DNA from: Aquamicrobium sp.
Lineage (GTDB): Bacteria; Pseudomonadota; Alphaproteobacteria; Rhizobiales; Rhizobiaceae
DNA: 64,000 nucleotides
Reading direction: 5' to 3'
Assembly: GCF_023954335.1 (NCBI RefSeq)
Contig: NZ_JAMLIE010000001.1
Location: forward strand, 806,001-870,000
Within the stretch, counting starts at the first letter, position 1, and each line of letters opens with the position of its first letter. The position numbers were made by a program, and so were the translations under genes. Below, piece by piece: positions 10,864-19,365 of this stretch. The notes below the pieces were generated by a model. The model was not told the DNA's origin. It ran no database searches and was given only the letters and a program-made list of their open reading frames with translations.

Positions 10864-11799
10864 TCAAGCCATGTCCTCGTAAACAAGCCGGTTTGTGTTG
10901 ATGACCGACATCTCGACGATGTCGTCCTCCCTGATCCCGCGCTTCCGGAACTCAGAGAAATACTCCCGCATCGCGTCCGCGACCGTGGGCGAGAAGATCT
11001 GGCCAACGTCGGAGGAGAGGATCACGCCCTGGGGGCCTACTGCCTCGATGACCTCGATATACTGCTCGTAGGTCAGGTCATCCATCGCCAGATTGACGAA
11101 GGCCAACTCGCTGTAGGCACCGTAGTCCTTCCAAAGACGCGCCATCGTCTCCGGCTCCAGCTCCGTCGACTGGAACAGCGGATGGGTCAGTATGATGCGT
11201 TTCACGCCCATTTCGTGCGCGGTCTTCACCACCGTCAGCGTCTCGTCTTGATCGAGATGACCGGTGGCCAGGATGAGGTCGTTGTCGGCGATCACCTGAA
11301 GGGCGCGCTTCATTGCCGCCATCTTGGAATCGTCCTGCGGATCCAGCGCGTAGCCCGTTCCTTCCGCGTAGAAACGGGTGTGGCTGCCTTTGATTCCCCA
11401 TGCCTGGGACAGGTCGTAGCGGTTGTAGCAACGCAGATGCGCCTCACAGCAGACCGTCGGCATCCACACCACGAAACGGTCGGAATCCGGATCGGCGGCG
11501 GTGACATCCCGCTTCCAGCCCGAAAGGGCCGAGCGCACGCCGTGGTCGTCGACACCGCCGCATCCGAAATTCAGCGCCACCGAGCCGACCAGCGCGACCT
11601 TGTCGTCGTCCCGGCGGATCTGGCTCACCTGCCCGGTGGTCGGCTGGAAATGGTTCTTCATGACGACGCCGAAGCCTTCGCGACGCGCTTCCTCTGCCAG
11701 GGATTCGGCGCTGTAGCGACGGCGCAGGAACTCGGGCCCGATATGGACATGCATATCGATCACGCGTTTGTCGCCGACGTGGGGGAGTGCCTTCATCAT
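10864..11799 (-). CDS. DUF6282-like metal-dependent hydrolase (TIM-barrel)
   Basis: This 311-aa protein has an amidohydrolase-type metal site: DMHVHIGPE near residue 17, KNHFQPT about residue 48, ATGHLDQDE, THPLFQSTE and SSDVGQIFSP towards the C-terminus. I associate it with the DUF6282 group of phosphotriesterase-like hydrolases. Substrate unknown. ATG 11799 is chosen because GAGGGA lies 6 nt upstream. It is the first gene of the leftward operon and faces the ABC importer across a 234-bp promoter region. Confidence 0.75.
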   Translation of the reverse strand: MMKALPHVGDKRVIDMHVHIGPEFLRRRYSAESLAEEARREGFGVVMKNHFQPTTGQVSQIRRDDDKVALVGSVALNFGCGGVDDHGVRSALSGWKRDVTAADPDSDRFVVWMPTVCCEAHLRCYNRYDLSQAWGIKGSHTRFYAEGTGYALDPQDDSKMAAMKRALQVIADNDLILATGHLDQDETLTVVKTAHEMGVKRIILTHPLFQSTELEPETMARLWKDYGAYSELAFVNLAMDDLTYEQYIEVIEAVGPQGVILSSDVGQIFSPTVADAMREYFSEFRKRGIREDDIVEMSVINTNRLVYEDMA

Positions 11800-11834
11800 G
11801 ATGTTTCCCTCGCAGAGCAATCTTTTCTTTCATT

Positions 11835-11846
11835 TTGTATAGACAA
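11835..11846. promoter_or_regulatory. GntR operator candidate, copy 1
   Basis: TTGTATAGACAA is an imperfect palindrome (TTGT..ACAA ends), located 36 bp upstream of the hydrolase gene start. An identical 12-mer occurs at 11979-11990. The sequence fits the GTATA/TATAC style of HutC-subfamily operators, so the neighbouring HutC paralogue is the likely ligand. Confidence 0.65.
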
Positions 11847-11978
11847 GAGATCACGGCTGTCAACGTGTCTCTCTGCCCATGATGCGAGCACATTGCGTGG
11901 CCTGGATGCATATACAGTGCTGAAATCATGGGCATCGTTGCGCTCGTGAATCCACTTGACGGGCATCTGCAAATATCT

Positions 11979-11990
11979 TTGTATAGACAA
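11979..11990. promoter_or_regulatory. GntR operator candidate, copy 2
   Basis: This is the second exact copy of TTGTATAGACAA, 44 bp upstream of the substrate-binding protein gene. A weaker related site, TGCATATACAG (11907-11917), lies between the two. One copy next to each divergent promoter is the arrangement expected for coordinated repression. Confidence 0.65.
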
Positions 11991-12033
11991 AAGAAGCGGA
12001 TTACCGCGCACTGAAGCGAAAAGGGGAACAATC

Positions 12034-13251
12034 ATGACCATATTCACAAGGCGCGCCTTTGCGGCGCTCATGGCATCCTCCGCGTTCTGGGCGATGGGAC
12101 CCGCCCATGCACAGCAGCCGGCGACCGGCGAGCCAATCCTCATCGGCTCCAGCATGCCGCTCTCCGGCCCGTCGGCCGTGTTCGGCCTCTATTCCCAGGG
12201 CGTCGACGCCTACTTCAAATACGTCAACGCGAATGGCGGCATCGATGGCCGCCCGCTCGTGCTGAAGGTCTATGACGATGCCTACGAGCCCGGCCGCACG
12301 CTGCAAAACGTCAAGCGCCTGGTCGAATCCGACAAGGTGTTCGCCGTGGCGTTCGTCGTCGGCACCGCGCACAACCTGGCGATCCGCGACTACATGAACG
12401 AGCACAAGGTGCCGCAGGTGCTGGCCAACACCGGTCAGGCCGAGTTCGGCGATCCCGAGAAGGTCGCGCAATACCCCTGGACCACGGCCTGGCTGCCGCC
12501 CTACGAGTACGAGGCCAAGACGATCGCCGACTACCTCAAGGCGAACGCTCCGGAAGCCAAGGTCGCCATCCTGCGACTCAACGACGACCTCGGCAAAAGC
12601 CTGCTCACCGGCTTCGAGAAGGCGATCGAGGGCACCGGCATCACCATCGTCGAGCGGCAGGTGTTCAACCAGAGCGACGCCAGCGTTGCCAGCCCCACCC
12701 AGGTTCTCGCCTATTCGGGCGCCGACACGTTCCTCAACTGGTCTTCCGGCACGTTCACGCCCCAGTCCGTGACCACGATGATGGAGAACGGCTGGAAGCC
12801 GATGACGTTCGTCATCTCCTGGAACACGTCGCTGCGCACCTACGAGCCCGCGGGCCTGGAGAACATCGTGGGCTTCTTGGCCCCGGCCTACCTCAAGACC
12901 CCGACGGACCCCTCATGGGCCGATGACGCGGGGGTCAAGGAGTACAAGGAGGCCGTCCGGACCCATGCGCCGGGCGTCGATCCGGACCAGTACAACGTCG
13001 CCTATGGCTACACGGAGGCGGAGATCTTCGTGAAGGCGCTGAAGGCGGCGCCGGAGCTTACGCGCGAAGCGCTCATGAAGTCCCTGCGCAACATGACGAT
13101 CACCGACATGACGATGACGCTTCCGGGCGTGGTGGTCGAAACCAGCGAGGAGAAGGGCGACTTCTGGCCGATCAACGATCTGGGCATGCGCCAGTTCGAT
13201 GGGCAATCGTGGGTCGATACGGGTTTCGTCCCGGTCGCGACCGGGGAATGA
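12034..13251 (+). CDS. ABC transporter substrate-binding protein (LivJ/LivK type)
   Basis: This 405-aa periplasmic binding protein begins with a signal peptide (TRRAFAALMASSAFWAMG, predicted cleavage after AHA near residue 26). The mature start IGSSMPLSGPSAVFG is typical of branched-chain amino acid/amide binding proteins. ATG 12034 is preceded by AGGGGAA. It is the first gene of a rightward operon with the ATPase, permease and two hydrolase genes. The ligand is presumably the substrate of the flanking enzymes, since several Liv-type importers carry amides, urea or aromatic compounds rather than leucine. Confidence 0.9.
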   Translation: MTIFTRRAFAALMASSAFWAMGPAHAQQPATGEPILIGSSMPLSGPSAVFGLYSQGVDAYFKYVNANGGIDGRPLVLKVYDDAYEPGRTLQNVKRLVESDKVFAVAFVVGTAHNLAIRDYMNEHKVPQVLANTGQAEFGDPEKVAQYPWTTAWLPPYEYEAKTIADYLKANAPEAKVAILRLNDDLGKSLLTGFEKAIEGTGITIVERQVFNQSDASVASPTQVLAYSGADTFLNWSSGTFTPQSVTTMMENGWKPMTFVISWNTSLRTYEPAGLENIVGFLAPAYLKTPTDPSWADDAGVKEYKEAVRTHAPGVDPDQYNVAYGYTEAEIFVKALKAAPELTREALMKSLRNMTITDMTMTLPGVVVETSEEKGDFWPINDLGMRQFDGQSWVDTGFVPVATGE

Positions 13252-14072
13252 TTCAGGTCGCCACCCGGCGGCAGGAGAGCGTCGCCGTCAAGGCGGCGAC
13301 GCTTGACGTTGCTGCCGTCAGCCTCAGCTTCGGCGGCGTGCAGGCGCTGGAGGATGTCTCGTTCACCGTGGCGCCTCGCTCGAAATGCGCGTTGATCGGA
13401 CCGAACGGGGCGGGCAAGACCACGTTGTTCAATTGCATCAACGGCCTGGTGCAGCCGCAGTCCGGCAGCATCCGGCTGAACAGCGAGGAGTTGACCCGGG
13501 TCCGGCCGCACGAGGTGTTCTCCAAGGGCATCTCCCGTACGTTCCAGGGCATTGCCCTTGTCCGCGACATGAGCGTGCTGGAGAACGTCATGACCGGCGC
13601 GGCCATGTCGCAGCGCCGAGGCATCGTCGCGTCCGGCCTTGCGATCCCGTCCTGTTCCGCGTCCGAGCGCGCGATCCGCTCCCGTGCGCTCGATATCCTG
13701 GACGAGCTCGGCCTGGGACACACCGCCCGGCTCATGCCGGGCGATCTGCCTTTCGGCACGCAAAAGCGGGTCGAACTCGCCCGCGCCCTGATGGCCGACC
13801 CGACCTTCCTGATGCTCGATGAGCCGGCTAACGGGCTGACCTCCGAAGAAGTCGAGGAACTTGGCCGGGTGCTTGAGCGGATATGGGAGCAACATGACCT
13901 CACGCTACTGCTCGTCGAGCATCACATGGGGCTTGTCATGAGCGTCAGCGACGACATTGTCGTGCTCGATGCCGGCAAGGTCATCGCCCACGCCGATCCG
14001 GCCTCCGTTCGCAACGATCCGGACGTCATTGCCGCCTATCTCGGCCGCCGGCGATCGGGTACGCCGGAATGA
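13248..14072 (+). CDS. ABC transporter ATPase (LivG type)
   Basis: This 274-aa protein has Walker A GPNGAGKTT (about residue 52), Q-loop ISRTFQGIALV, Walker B FLMLDEPANGL and the switch His in LLVEHHMGLVM. The ABC signature is degenerate (LPFGTQKRVELARAL), as is common in LivG proteins. The start overlaps the binding-protein stop by 4 nt. The C-terminal VIAAYLGRR tail is characteristic of LivG. Confidence 0.92.
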   Translation: MIQVATRRQESVAVKAATLDVAAVSLSFGGVQALEDVSFTVAPRSKCALIGPNGAGKTTLFNCINGLVQPQSGSIRLNSEELTRVRPHEVFSKGISRTFQGIALVRDMSVLENVMTGAAMSQRRGIVASGLAIPSCSASERAIRSRALDILDELGLGHTARLMPGDLPFGTQKRVELARALMADPTFLMLDEPANGLTSEEVEELGRVLERIWEQHDLTLLLVEHHMGLVMSVSDDIVVLDAGKVIAHADPASVRNDPDVIAAYLGRRRSGTPE

Positions 14073-14779
14073 GCGGCCTCGTCATCTCCAATCTCAGCGC
14101 GGGATACGGCGAAGCCGCCGTGCTGCGCGACGTCTCGCTCGACCTCGCCGCAAGGGACGTGACGGTCGTTCTGGGCGCCAACGGCGCCGGCAAGACGACG
14201 CTTCTGCGGGCCATTTCCGGCCTGCTGAAACAGGTAAGCGGGACCATCGAGTTCGAAGGGCGACAGATGCTCGGCGCCAAGCCCGGGACTATCCTGCGCG
14301 CCGGCATCGCGCATGTGCCTCAGGGCCGCGGCACGTTCTTCGACCTCACCGTCGAGGAGAATCTCAGGGTCGGCGGCTTGAGCCGTCCCGCCCGCGACAT
14401 CGATGGCGACATGGACATCTGGTACGAGCGCCTGCCGAAGCTCGGAACGCGCCGCAATCAGCTCGCGGGGAGCCTGTCCGGCGGCGAGCAGCAGATGCTG
14501 GCGATCGCGCGCGCCTTCATGGCGCGCCCGCGATACGTCCTTTTCGACGAGCCGAGCCTCGGGCTTGCGCCGCTTGTGGTCGAGCAGCTCTTCGACCTGC
14601 TCGGCACGCTTTCGCGGGAATCGGGGATCGGCATGCTCGTCGTCGAGCAGAATGCCGACCTCGCACTCGAGATCGCGACGAAGGCCTATGTCATCGAGGC
14701 GGGCCGCATCGTCGCGTCCGGGACGTCGGCCGAGATGGCCAACAACGATGCCATCCGTCGCGCCTATATCGGCGCCTGA
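14069..14779 (+). CDS. ABC transporter ATPase (LivF type)
   Basis: This 236-aa protein has Walker A GANGAGKTT, the LivF motif HVPQGRGTFFDLTVEENL, signature LSGGEQQMLAIARAF, Walker B YVLFDEPSLGLAP and VVEQNADLAL. It overlaps the LivG-type gene by 4 nt (ATGA). It forms the second nucleotide-binding subunit of the importer. Confidence 0.93.
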   Translation: MSGLVISNLSAGYGEAAVLRDVSLDLAARDVTVVLGANGAGKTTLLRAISGLLKQVSGTIEFEGRQMLGAKPGTILRAGIAHVPQGRGTFFDLTVEENLRVGGLSRPARDIDGDMDIWYERLPKLGTRRNQLAGSLSGGEQQMLAIARAFMARPRYVLFDEPSLGLAPLVVEQLFDLLGTLSRESGIGMLVVEQNADLALEIATKAYVIEAGRIVASGTSAEMANNDAIRRAYIGA

Positions 14780-14797
14780 ACTCCCGGAGGACGCACG

Positions 14798-15679
14798 ATG
14801 ACCTATTTCCTGCAACTCGTGATCAGTGGCCTCGCGATGGGCTCGATCTATGCCTTCCTGGCACTTGCGCTGGTGCTCATCTATCGCTCGACGGGGATCG
14901 TGAATTTCTCCCAGGGCGAGATCGCGATGTTCTCGACCTTCGTGACCTGGACCTTCGTGCAGGCGGGCTTCCCGATCCTCGCCGCGCTGGGCATGTCGAT
15001 CGCGCTATCCTTCGTGGCCGGCGGCCTCCTGGAGTTTTTGCTTATCCGGCGGGTGATCTCGCGCTCCGATCATCACGGGCCGGTTATCATCACCGTAGGC
15101 CTGTTCATGATCTTCAATAACCTGGCCGGCGCGATATGGCTCTACGATCCGCAGGTGCTGAGGCTTGCGCCGATCGGCGTCGTCAATCTCGGGATCGTGC
15201 GCATCACCTATCAGACCCTCCTGACCTTTGCCGTCCTGATGGCGGTGCTCGTCGCGCTCTATTTCCTGTTCAAGCACACACGCCTCGGCCTGGCGGTGCG
15301 CGCGACGGTCTCCAACCGGATGTCGGCGGATCTTTCGGGTGTCGATACGAGCCTGATGCTGATGCTGGGCTGGTGTCTTGCCGCCACGCTCGGCGCACTG
15401 GCGGGGGCTCTGGTCGCGCCATCGCTCTTCCTGTCGCCCAACATGATGGCGCCGGTTCTGGCCTATGCGCTCGCAAGTGCGGCTCTGGGCGGTTTCGACA
15501 GCCTGCCGGGCGCCGTGCTGGGAGCCATGATCATAGGCGTCTCCGAGGCGCTCGCCGGCGCCTATATCGGCTTCATCGGCAGCGACCTGAAGATTCTGGT
15601 TCCGGTCGGCGTGCTGCTCGTCGTGCTCCTCGTCCGTCCGCAGGGAATTCTCGGAAAGAAGGCGGTGCAACGTGTCTGA
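14798..15679 (+). CDS. ABC transporter permease (LivH type)
   Basis: This 293-aa inner-membrane protein has about eight hydrophobic segments and the LivH N-terminal pattern SGLAMGSIYAFLALALVLIY followed by GIVNFSQGE. A GGAGG ribosome binding site lies upstream of ATG 14798. It pairs with the permease that follows. Confidence 0.92.
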   Translation: MTYFLQLVISGLAMGSIYAFLALALVLIYRSTGIVNFSQGEIAMFSTFVTWTFVQAGFPILAALGMSIALSFVAGGLLEFLLIRRVISRSDHHGPVIITVGLFMIFNNLAGAIWLYDPQVLRLAPIGVVNLGIVRITYQTLLTFAVLMAVLVALYFLFKHTRLGLAVRATVSNRMSADLSGVDTSLMLMLGWCLAATLGALAGALVAPSLFLSPNMMAPVLAYALASAALGGFDSLPGAVLGAMIIGVSEALAGAYIGFIGSDLKILVPVGVLLVVLLVRPQGILGKKAVQRV

Positions 15680-16682
15680 CAGTCTCTCGCAGCCCGCAGC
15701 CGGGCGCACCGCCAGGGCCTCCGGCGGATCCTTCCTGCCGTCGGGGGCGGCCGGCTGGCTCGTCCTGCTCGCCGCCGGCATCGCCTTCCCGCTCACCCAG
15801 GCCCCGTACATGGTGGAGCTTGGCGCCGTGGCGCTCGCCTATACCGTTGCGATCTGCGGTCTCAACCTTGTCACCGGCCTCGCCGGCCAGGTCAGCCTCG
15901 CGCACTCCTTCTTCGTCGCGCTCGGCGCGTATGTAAGCGCGATCCTCGTCCAGACCTTCGGCTGGCCGTTCTTCGCGACGCTGCCCGTCTCGGCCGGCGC
16001 GGCGTTCATCGCTGGAATTCTCGTCGGCGCGCCCGCGATCCGGCTGAGCGGCCTCTATCTCGCCGTCGTCACGTTCGCCGTCGCGCTGATCGTGCCGCCG
16101 ATCATCCTCAGGCTGGAGGCTATAACGGGCGGCGCCAACGGCCTTTCCATTGCGCGGCGCATGGTGCCGGACGTCCTCATGCGCGCGGACCAGTGGATCT
16201 TCCTGATCGCCTTCGTCTTTGCCGCCGCCGCGATATATCTGCTCGCCAACCTGCGTGGCAGCGCCTTCGGCCGCGGTCTTCAGGTCCTGCAAGCCAACGA
16301 GCTGGCGGCCCAGACGCTTGGCCTCAACCCGTCGCGGCTGAAGGTGCTGGCCTTTGCCGTCAGCGGTGTCTTCGGCGGCATCGCCGGATCGCTGCTGGCG
16401 CTGATCGACAGTTTCGTCGCTCCGCAGAGCTTCACCTTCATGTTGTCGATCCTGCTGCTGGTCGGCGCTGTGATCGGCGGAATCCAGAGCGCCGGCGGTG
16501 CGTTGGCTGGCGCCATCGTGCTGGTGGCGCTGCCGCAACTCACCGACGGCGTCGGCCTCGGCTGGGTTGGCGTCACCTATGGGCTGGCGATCGTGGTCAT
16601 CATCCTGCTGGTGCCGAAGGGCGCCGCCGGACTGGGCCAGGCCGTACTTCGCCGTATCAGGAACTACACGGGCAGCCGCTAG
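15672..16682 (+). CDS. ABC transporter permease (LivM type)
   Basis: This 336-aa membrane protein starts at GTG 15672 and overlaps the LivH-type gene by 8 nt. It shows LNLVTGLAGQVSLAHSFFVALGAY near the N-terminus and the conserved RLSGLYLAVVTFA and GGIQSAGGALAGAI stretches. It completes a five-component importer (SBP, two ATPases, two permeases). Confidence 0.92.
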   Translation: MSDSLSQPAAGRTARASGGSFLPSGAAGWLVLLAAGIAFPLTQAPYMVELGAVALAYTVAICGLNLVTGLAGQVSLAHSFFVALGAYVSAILVQTFGWPFFATLPVSAGAAFIAGILVGAPAIRLSGLYLAVVTFAVALIVPPIILRLEAITGGANGLSIARRMVPDVLMRADQWIFLIAFVFAAAAIYLLANLRGSAFGRGLQVLQANELAAQTLGLNPSRLKVLAFAVSGVFGGIAGSLLALIDSFVAPQSFTFMLSILLLVGAVIGGIQSAGGALAGAIVLVALPQLTDGVGLGWVGVTYGLAIVVIILLVPKGAAGLGQAVLRRIRNYTGSR

Positions 16683-16709
16683 CTCGTGCGAGCAACAAGA
16701 GGGAGTGTC

Positions 16710-17465
16710 ATGCGGGATATCATCGAACTCGGCCGGCTGACGCGCAAGGACGTGCGCGAGCTGGCCCCCAACGCCATCCTCGTCCTGCCGATCGGGTCGA
16801 CCGAGCAGCACGGCGAGCACCTGCCCCTGCTGACGGACGCGCTGATCGCCGATCAGATAAGCCGGCGGGCGCTGGCGGTCGTGGACACGCCGAGCCCGGT
16901 CGTCCTGGCGCCGCTGATGCCGTTCGGCAATTCGCACCACCACCTCTTCGCGTGCGCCATCTCTCTCAGCGCCGAGACCTATGTGAGCGTGCTGCGCGAC
17001 ATCTGCTCGACGCTCAGCCGCTCCGGCTTTCGGCGCATCATCTTCGTGAACGGCCATGGCGGCAACGACCAGGCCATGAGGCTCGTCTCCAACGACGTGA
17101 TCCTCGACCTGCCGCTGACTGTCGCCGCCTGCTCCTACTGGACGCTGACATCCGTCAGGGACGGCGCTCCGCAGGTCCAGGGCGGACATGCCGGCGTCTA
17201 CGAGACGGCGGTGATGAAGCACCTCGCGCCCGACCTGGTCGGGACGCCCGGCGCCGACATCGGGGACACGCCGGCATTCTTCGACCAGGTTCTGAGCAAC
17301 GGCCTTCTGGTGAACCGACATGGCGAGTGGGCCCGCATCGGCGGCGTCACCGAGCGCCCGGACGGCGCGACCGAAGAAATGGGCAGGCTGATCATCGAAG
17401 ACCGTGCGCTGGCACTCGCCGCGGCGATCGCCGCATTCGACAAGGCATCTTCAGGGGAGGCATGA
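16710..17465 (+). CDS. Creatininase family amidohydrolase
   Basis: This 251-aa protein carries the creatininase metal site: GSTEQHGEHLPL with Glu32, His34 and His37, then Asp43 in TDALIAD, NGHGGND about residue 111, and the late GHAGVYETA with Glu. Family members include creatinine amidohydrolase, MftE peptidase and FAPy deformylase-type enzymes, so creatinine is only one possible substrate. ATG 16710 is preferred over an upstream GTG because of GAGGGAG. It lies between the importer and the M24 gene in one operon and so probably opens or trims an imported cyclic amide. Confidence 0.85.
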   Translation: MRDIIELGRLTRKDVRELAPNAILVLPIGSTEQHGEHLPLLTDALIADQISRRALAVVDTPSPVVLAPLMPFGNSHHHLFACAISLSAETYVSVLRDICSTLSRSGFRRIIFVNGHGGNDQAMRLVSNDVILDLPLTVAACSYWTLTSVRDGAPQVQGGHAGVYETAVMKHLAPDLVGTPGADIGDTPAFFDQVLSNGLLVNRHGEWARIGGVTERPDGATEEMGRLIIEDRALALAAAIAAFDKASSGEA

Positions 17466-17466
17466 C

Positions 17467-18630
17467 ATGACCACCGAACAGAACTATCCGAAGCCGTTCG
17501 CCAAGGTGGAATACGAGCGCCGCGCGGCCGAGGTGAGGGCCGAGATGCGAAAGGCCGGCGTCGACGTCATGGTCGTCTCCGACTTCGCCAACATGTACTA
17601 CCTGTCCGGTCAGGAAAGCTCCGCGCAATACGACTATCAGTGCCTGGTCTTCCCGCTCGACGGCGATCCGATCCTGGTCATCAACGAATTCTACCAGGTG
17701 CTCTACCGGCATCAGGCAGGGATCTACGCGGTGCAGCCCTACAACGAGTTCGAAGACCCGATCAGCGTCACCAGGAAGGCGCTGGCCGCATCCGGCAGCC
17801 GCGCCAAGGTCGTCGGGATCGACCATACCTGGCCCCTGATGATCGGCAAGCTGTCGGCCGCAATCGGCGAGGTCCATCCGGGGGCCGAGATTCGCCAGAG
17901 CTACGGCATCGTCGAGAACGTCCGCATCGTGAAGACCCGGGAAGAGATCGAGCTGATGCGCCGCGCCGCCGCGATCACCGAGATCGGCGTGGCCGCGGCG
18001 GCGCGTGCGATACGGGCCGGCGTGAGCGACGGCTCCATCGCAGGTGCGGCAGCCAATGCGATGTTCAGCGCCGGCGGCGAGAGCGCGCCGGTCGGGCCGA
18101 TCGTCTGCGGCGGCTATATGGGCGGCGTGCCCTACAGCAACTTCAACGGATACGTGCTGAAGGACGGCGACAACATTTTTGTCGAGCAGACCGGAAGCCT
18201 GTTCCGGTACGTCGCCCCGCTCATGCGCAGCTTCTCGCTCGGCGAGCCGGACGCGGAGCGCGCCCAGGCCGCGCGTGCCACCAGCAACGCCGTCGACGCG
18301 ATCCTCAGCACCGCCAAGCCCGGCGTACACGCCCAGACCGTCGCCCAGGCGGCGCTCAAGGCCCTCGACGAGGCAATGGCCGGCAAGCTCTTCCACCACA
18401 TCATCGGCTACCCGGTCGGGTTTGCCTTTCCGCCGACCTGGGTCGAGAAGCTGATGCACAAAATAACGTCGCATTCGGAGCTCGTTCTGCGGGAAGGCAT
18501 GACCTTCCATCTGCCCATGTCGCTGCGGAAGGAAGGCAAATGGGCGATGGGCCTGTCACAAACCATTGTGATCGAGGCAGACGGAGCGCGCGCCCTGACC
18601 ACAAGCGACGCCAAGCTGACGGTGCTGTAA
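17467..18630 (+). CDS. M24-fold (creatinase/DoeA-like) hydrolase
   Basis: This 387-aa protein has an N-terminal creatinase/prolidase domain (residues 1-150, with FANMYYLSGQ) and a pita-bread domain (about 165-387, with REEIELMRRAAAITE). The canonical M24 metal ligands appear missing: the usual Asp positions read GDNIFVEQTG and RYVAPLMRSF. This resembles metal-free creatinase or ectoine hydrolase DoeA rather than a prolidase. It starts 1 bp after the creatininase-family stop, which hints at sequential reactions (lactam opening, then C-N cleavage). The exact substrate is unknown. Confidence 0.75.
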   Translation: MTTEQNYPKPFAKVEYERRAAEVRAEMRKAGVDVMVVSDFANMYYLSGQESSAQYDYQCLVFPLDGDPILVINEFYQVLYRHQAGIYAVQPYNEFEDPISVTRKALAASGSRAKVVGIDHTWPLMIGKLSAAIGEVHPGAEIRQSYGIVENVRIVKTREEIELMRRAAAITEIGVAAAARAIRAGVSDGSIAGAAANAMFSAGGESAPVGPIVCGGYMGGVPYSNFNGYVLKDGDNIFVEQTGSLFRYVAPLMRSFSLGEPDAERAQAARATSNAVDAILSTAKPGVHAQTVAQAALKALDEAMAGKLFHHIIGYPVGFAFPPTWVEKLMHKITSHSELVLREGMTFHLPMSLRKEGKWAMGLSQTIVIEADGARALTTSDAKLTVL

Positions 18631-18780
18631 GAGCGGGCTCTCGAGGAGCCATCGGCGCAGCGAGATGCGGTCCAGCGCGTCTGTAGCACTCTCGTCGACG
18701 ACGGTCAGTGTCGAGACGATCTTGGCTCGCATCTCCATCTCGCCTTCGGCGAAGAAGTCGGAGGCATGTGCCCATATGCC
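18631..18780 (-). pseudogene. Possible remnant of a DUF6544/DUF6920-like protein
   Basis: On the minus strand about 50 codons read like a protein fragment (ASDFFAEGEMEMRAK followed by STLTVVDESATDALDR and RRWLLES), resembling a segment of DUF6544-type proteins as I remember them. There is no credible start or full domain, and the fragment abuts the M24 stop. It may be decayed coding sequence or chance. Confidence 0.25.
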
Positions 18781-19007
18781 CGGAGCGATCGGCGTCGGAT
18801 GGCGAAAGCGAGATAGCGTTGCACAAAGGCAGGCGGGGCCTTCATTGCGCCGGGATCTGCTGGCGGCGGCTGATAGGCTCGGTCTATCTGGCTGACGGTC
18901 CTGCCACGTCCTGTGATCTCGCGCTCGGTCGCCAGTGACCGGCGGCCGATCGTGGCGGTCGCGCGCCTTGGCCTGACCGCCGTCCATCAAGTCGGGCGCG
19001 CCGGAGT
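18781..19007. other. Intergenic, nothing recognised
   Basis: This lies between the rightward importer operon and the leftward cupin gene. I see no convincing gene, no repeat and no strong terminator hairpin with a T-run. Confidence 0.4.
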
Positions 19008-19307
19008 CTATCGCGCAGCGGATGCCTTCAGCTCGATCTCGACGAAGGCGATCTCGGCATCGGTGTCGTTGATGATGTTGTGCTCGGTGCCTTTCGGCCG
19101 GGCGTAGCTGACGGCCGTCCTGATCGGATAGGCGGCACGGCCGCCGGCATGGCTTTCAACCGTCAGCGTGCCGCCCTGCACCGGCACCACCACGTAGTCG
19201 TATTCGTGGACGTGCCAGCCGGTTTCCGTGGACGGGGCGAACCGCCACAGCGTGACGCGCACGGCCTCGTCCTCGTGCTGGAGTTCGGCGACAGCCGGCT
19301 TTGCCAT
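19008..19307 (-). CDS. Small cupin-domain protein
   Basis: This 99-aa single-domain cupin has the first cupin motif as GWHVHEYDYVVVPVQGG (His-x-His) and the second as ARPKGTEHNIINDT. It probably binds a metal. It is the last gene of the long leftward operon, 58 bp after the OYE-family gene. Small cupins in such operons may act as isomerases or hydrolases, but the function here is unknown. Confidence 0.8.
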   Translation of the reverse strand: MAKPAVAELQHEDEAVRVTLWRFAPSTETGWHVHEYDYVVVPVQGGTLTVESHAGGRAAYPIRTAVSYARPKGTEHNIINDTDAEIAFVEIELKASAAR

Positions 19308-19365
19308 GGTGGTTCTCCCTTGCTCGCTTGCCGCCGTCTCATGGAAGGACGGGCGGCGGCCTCCG

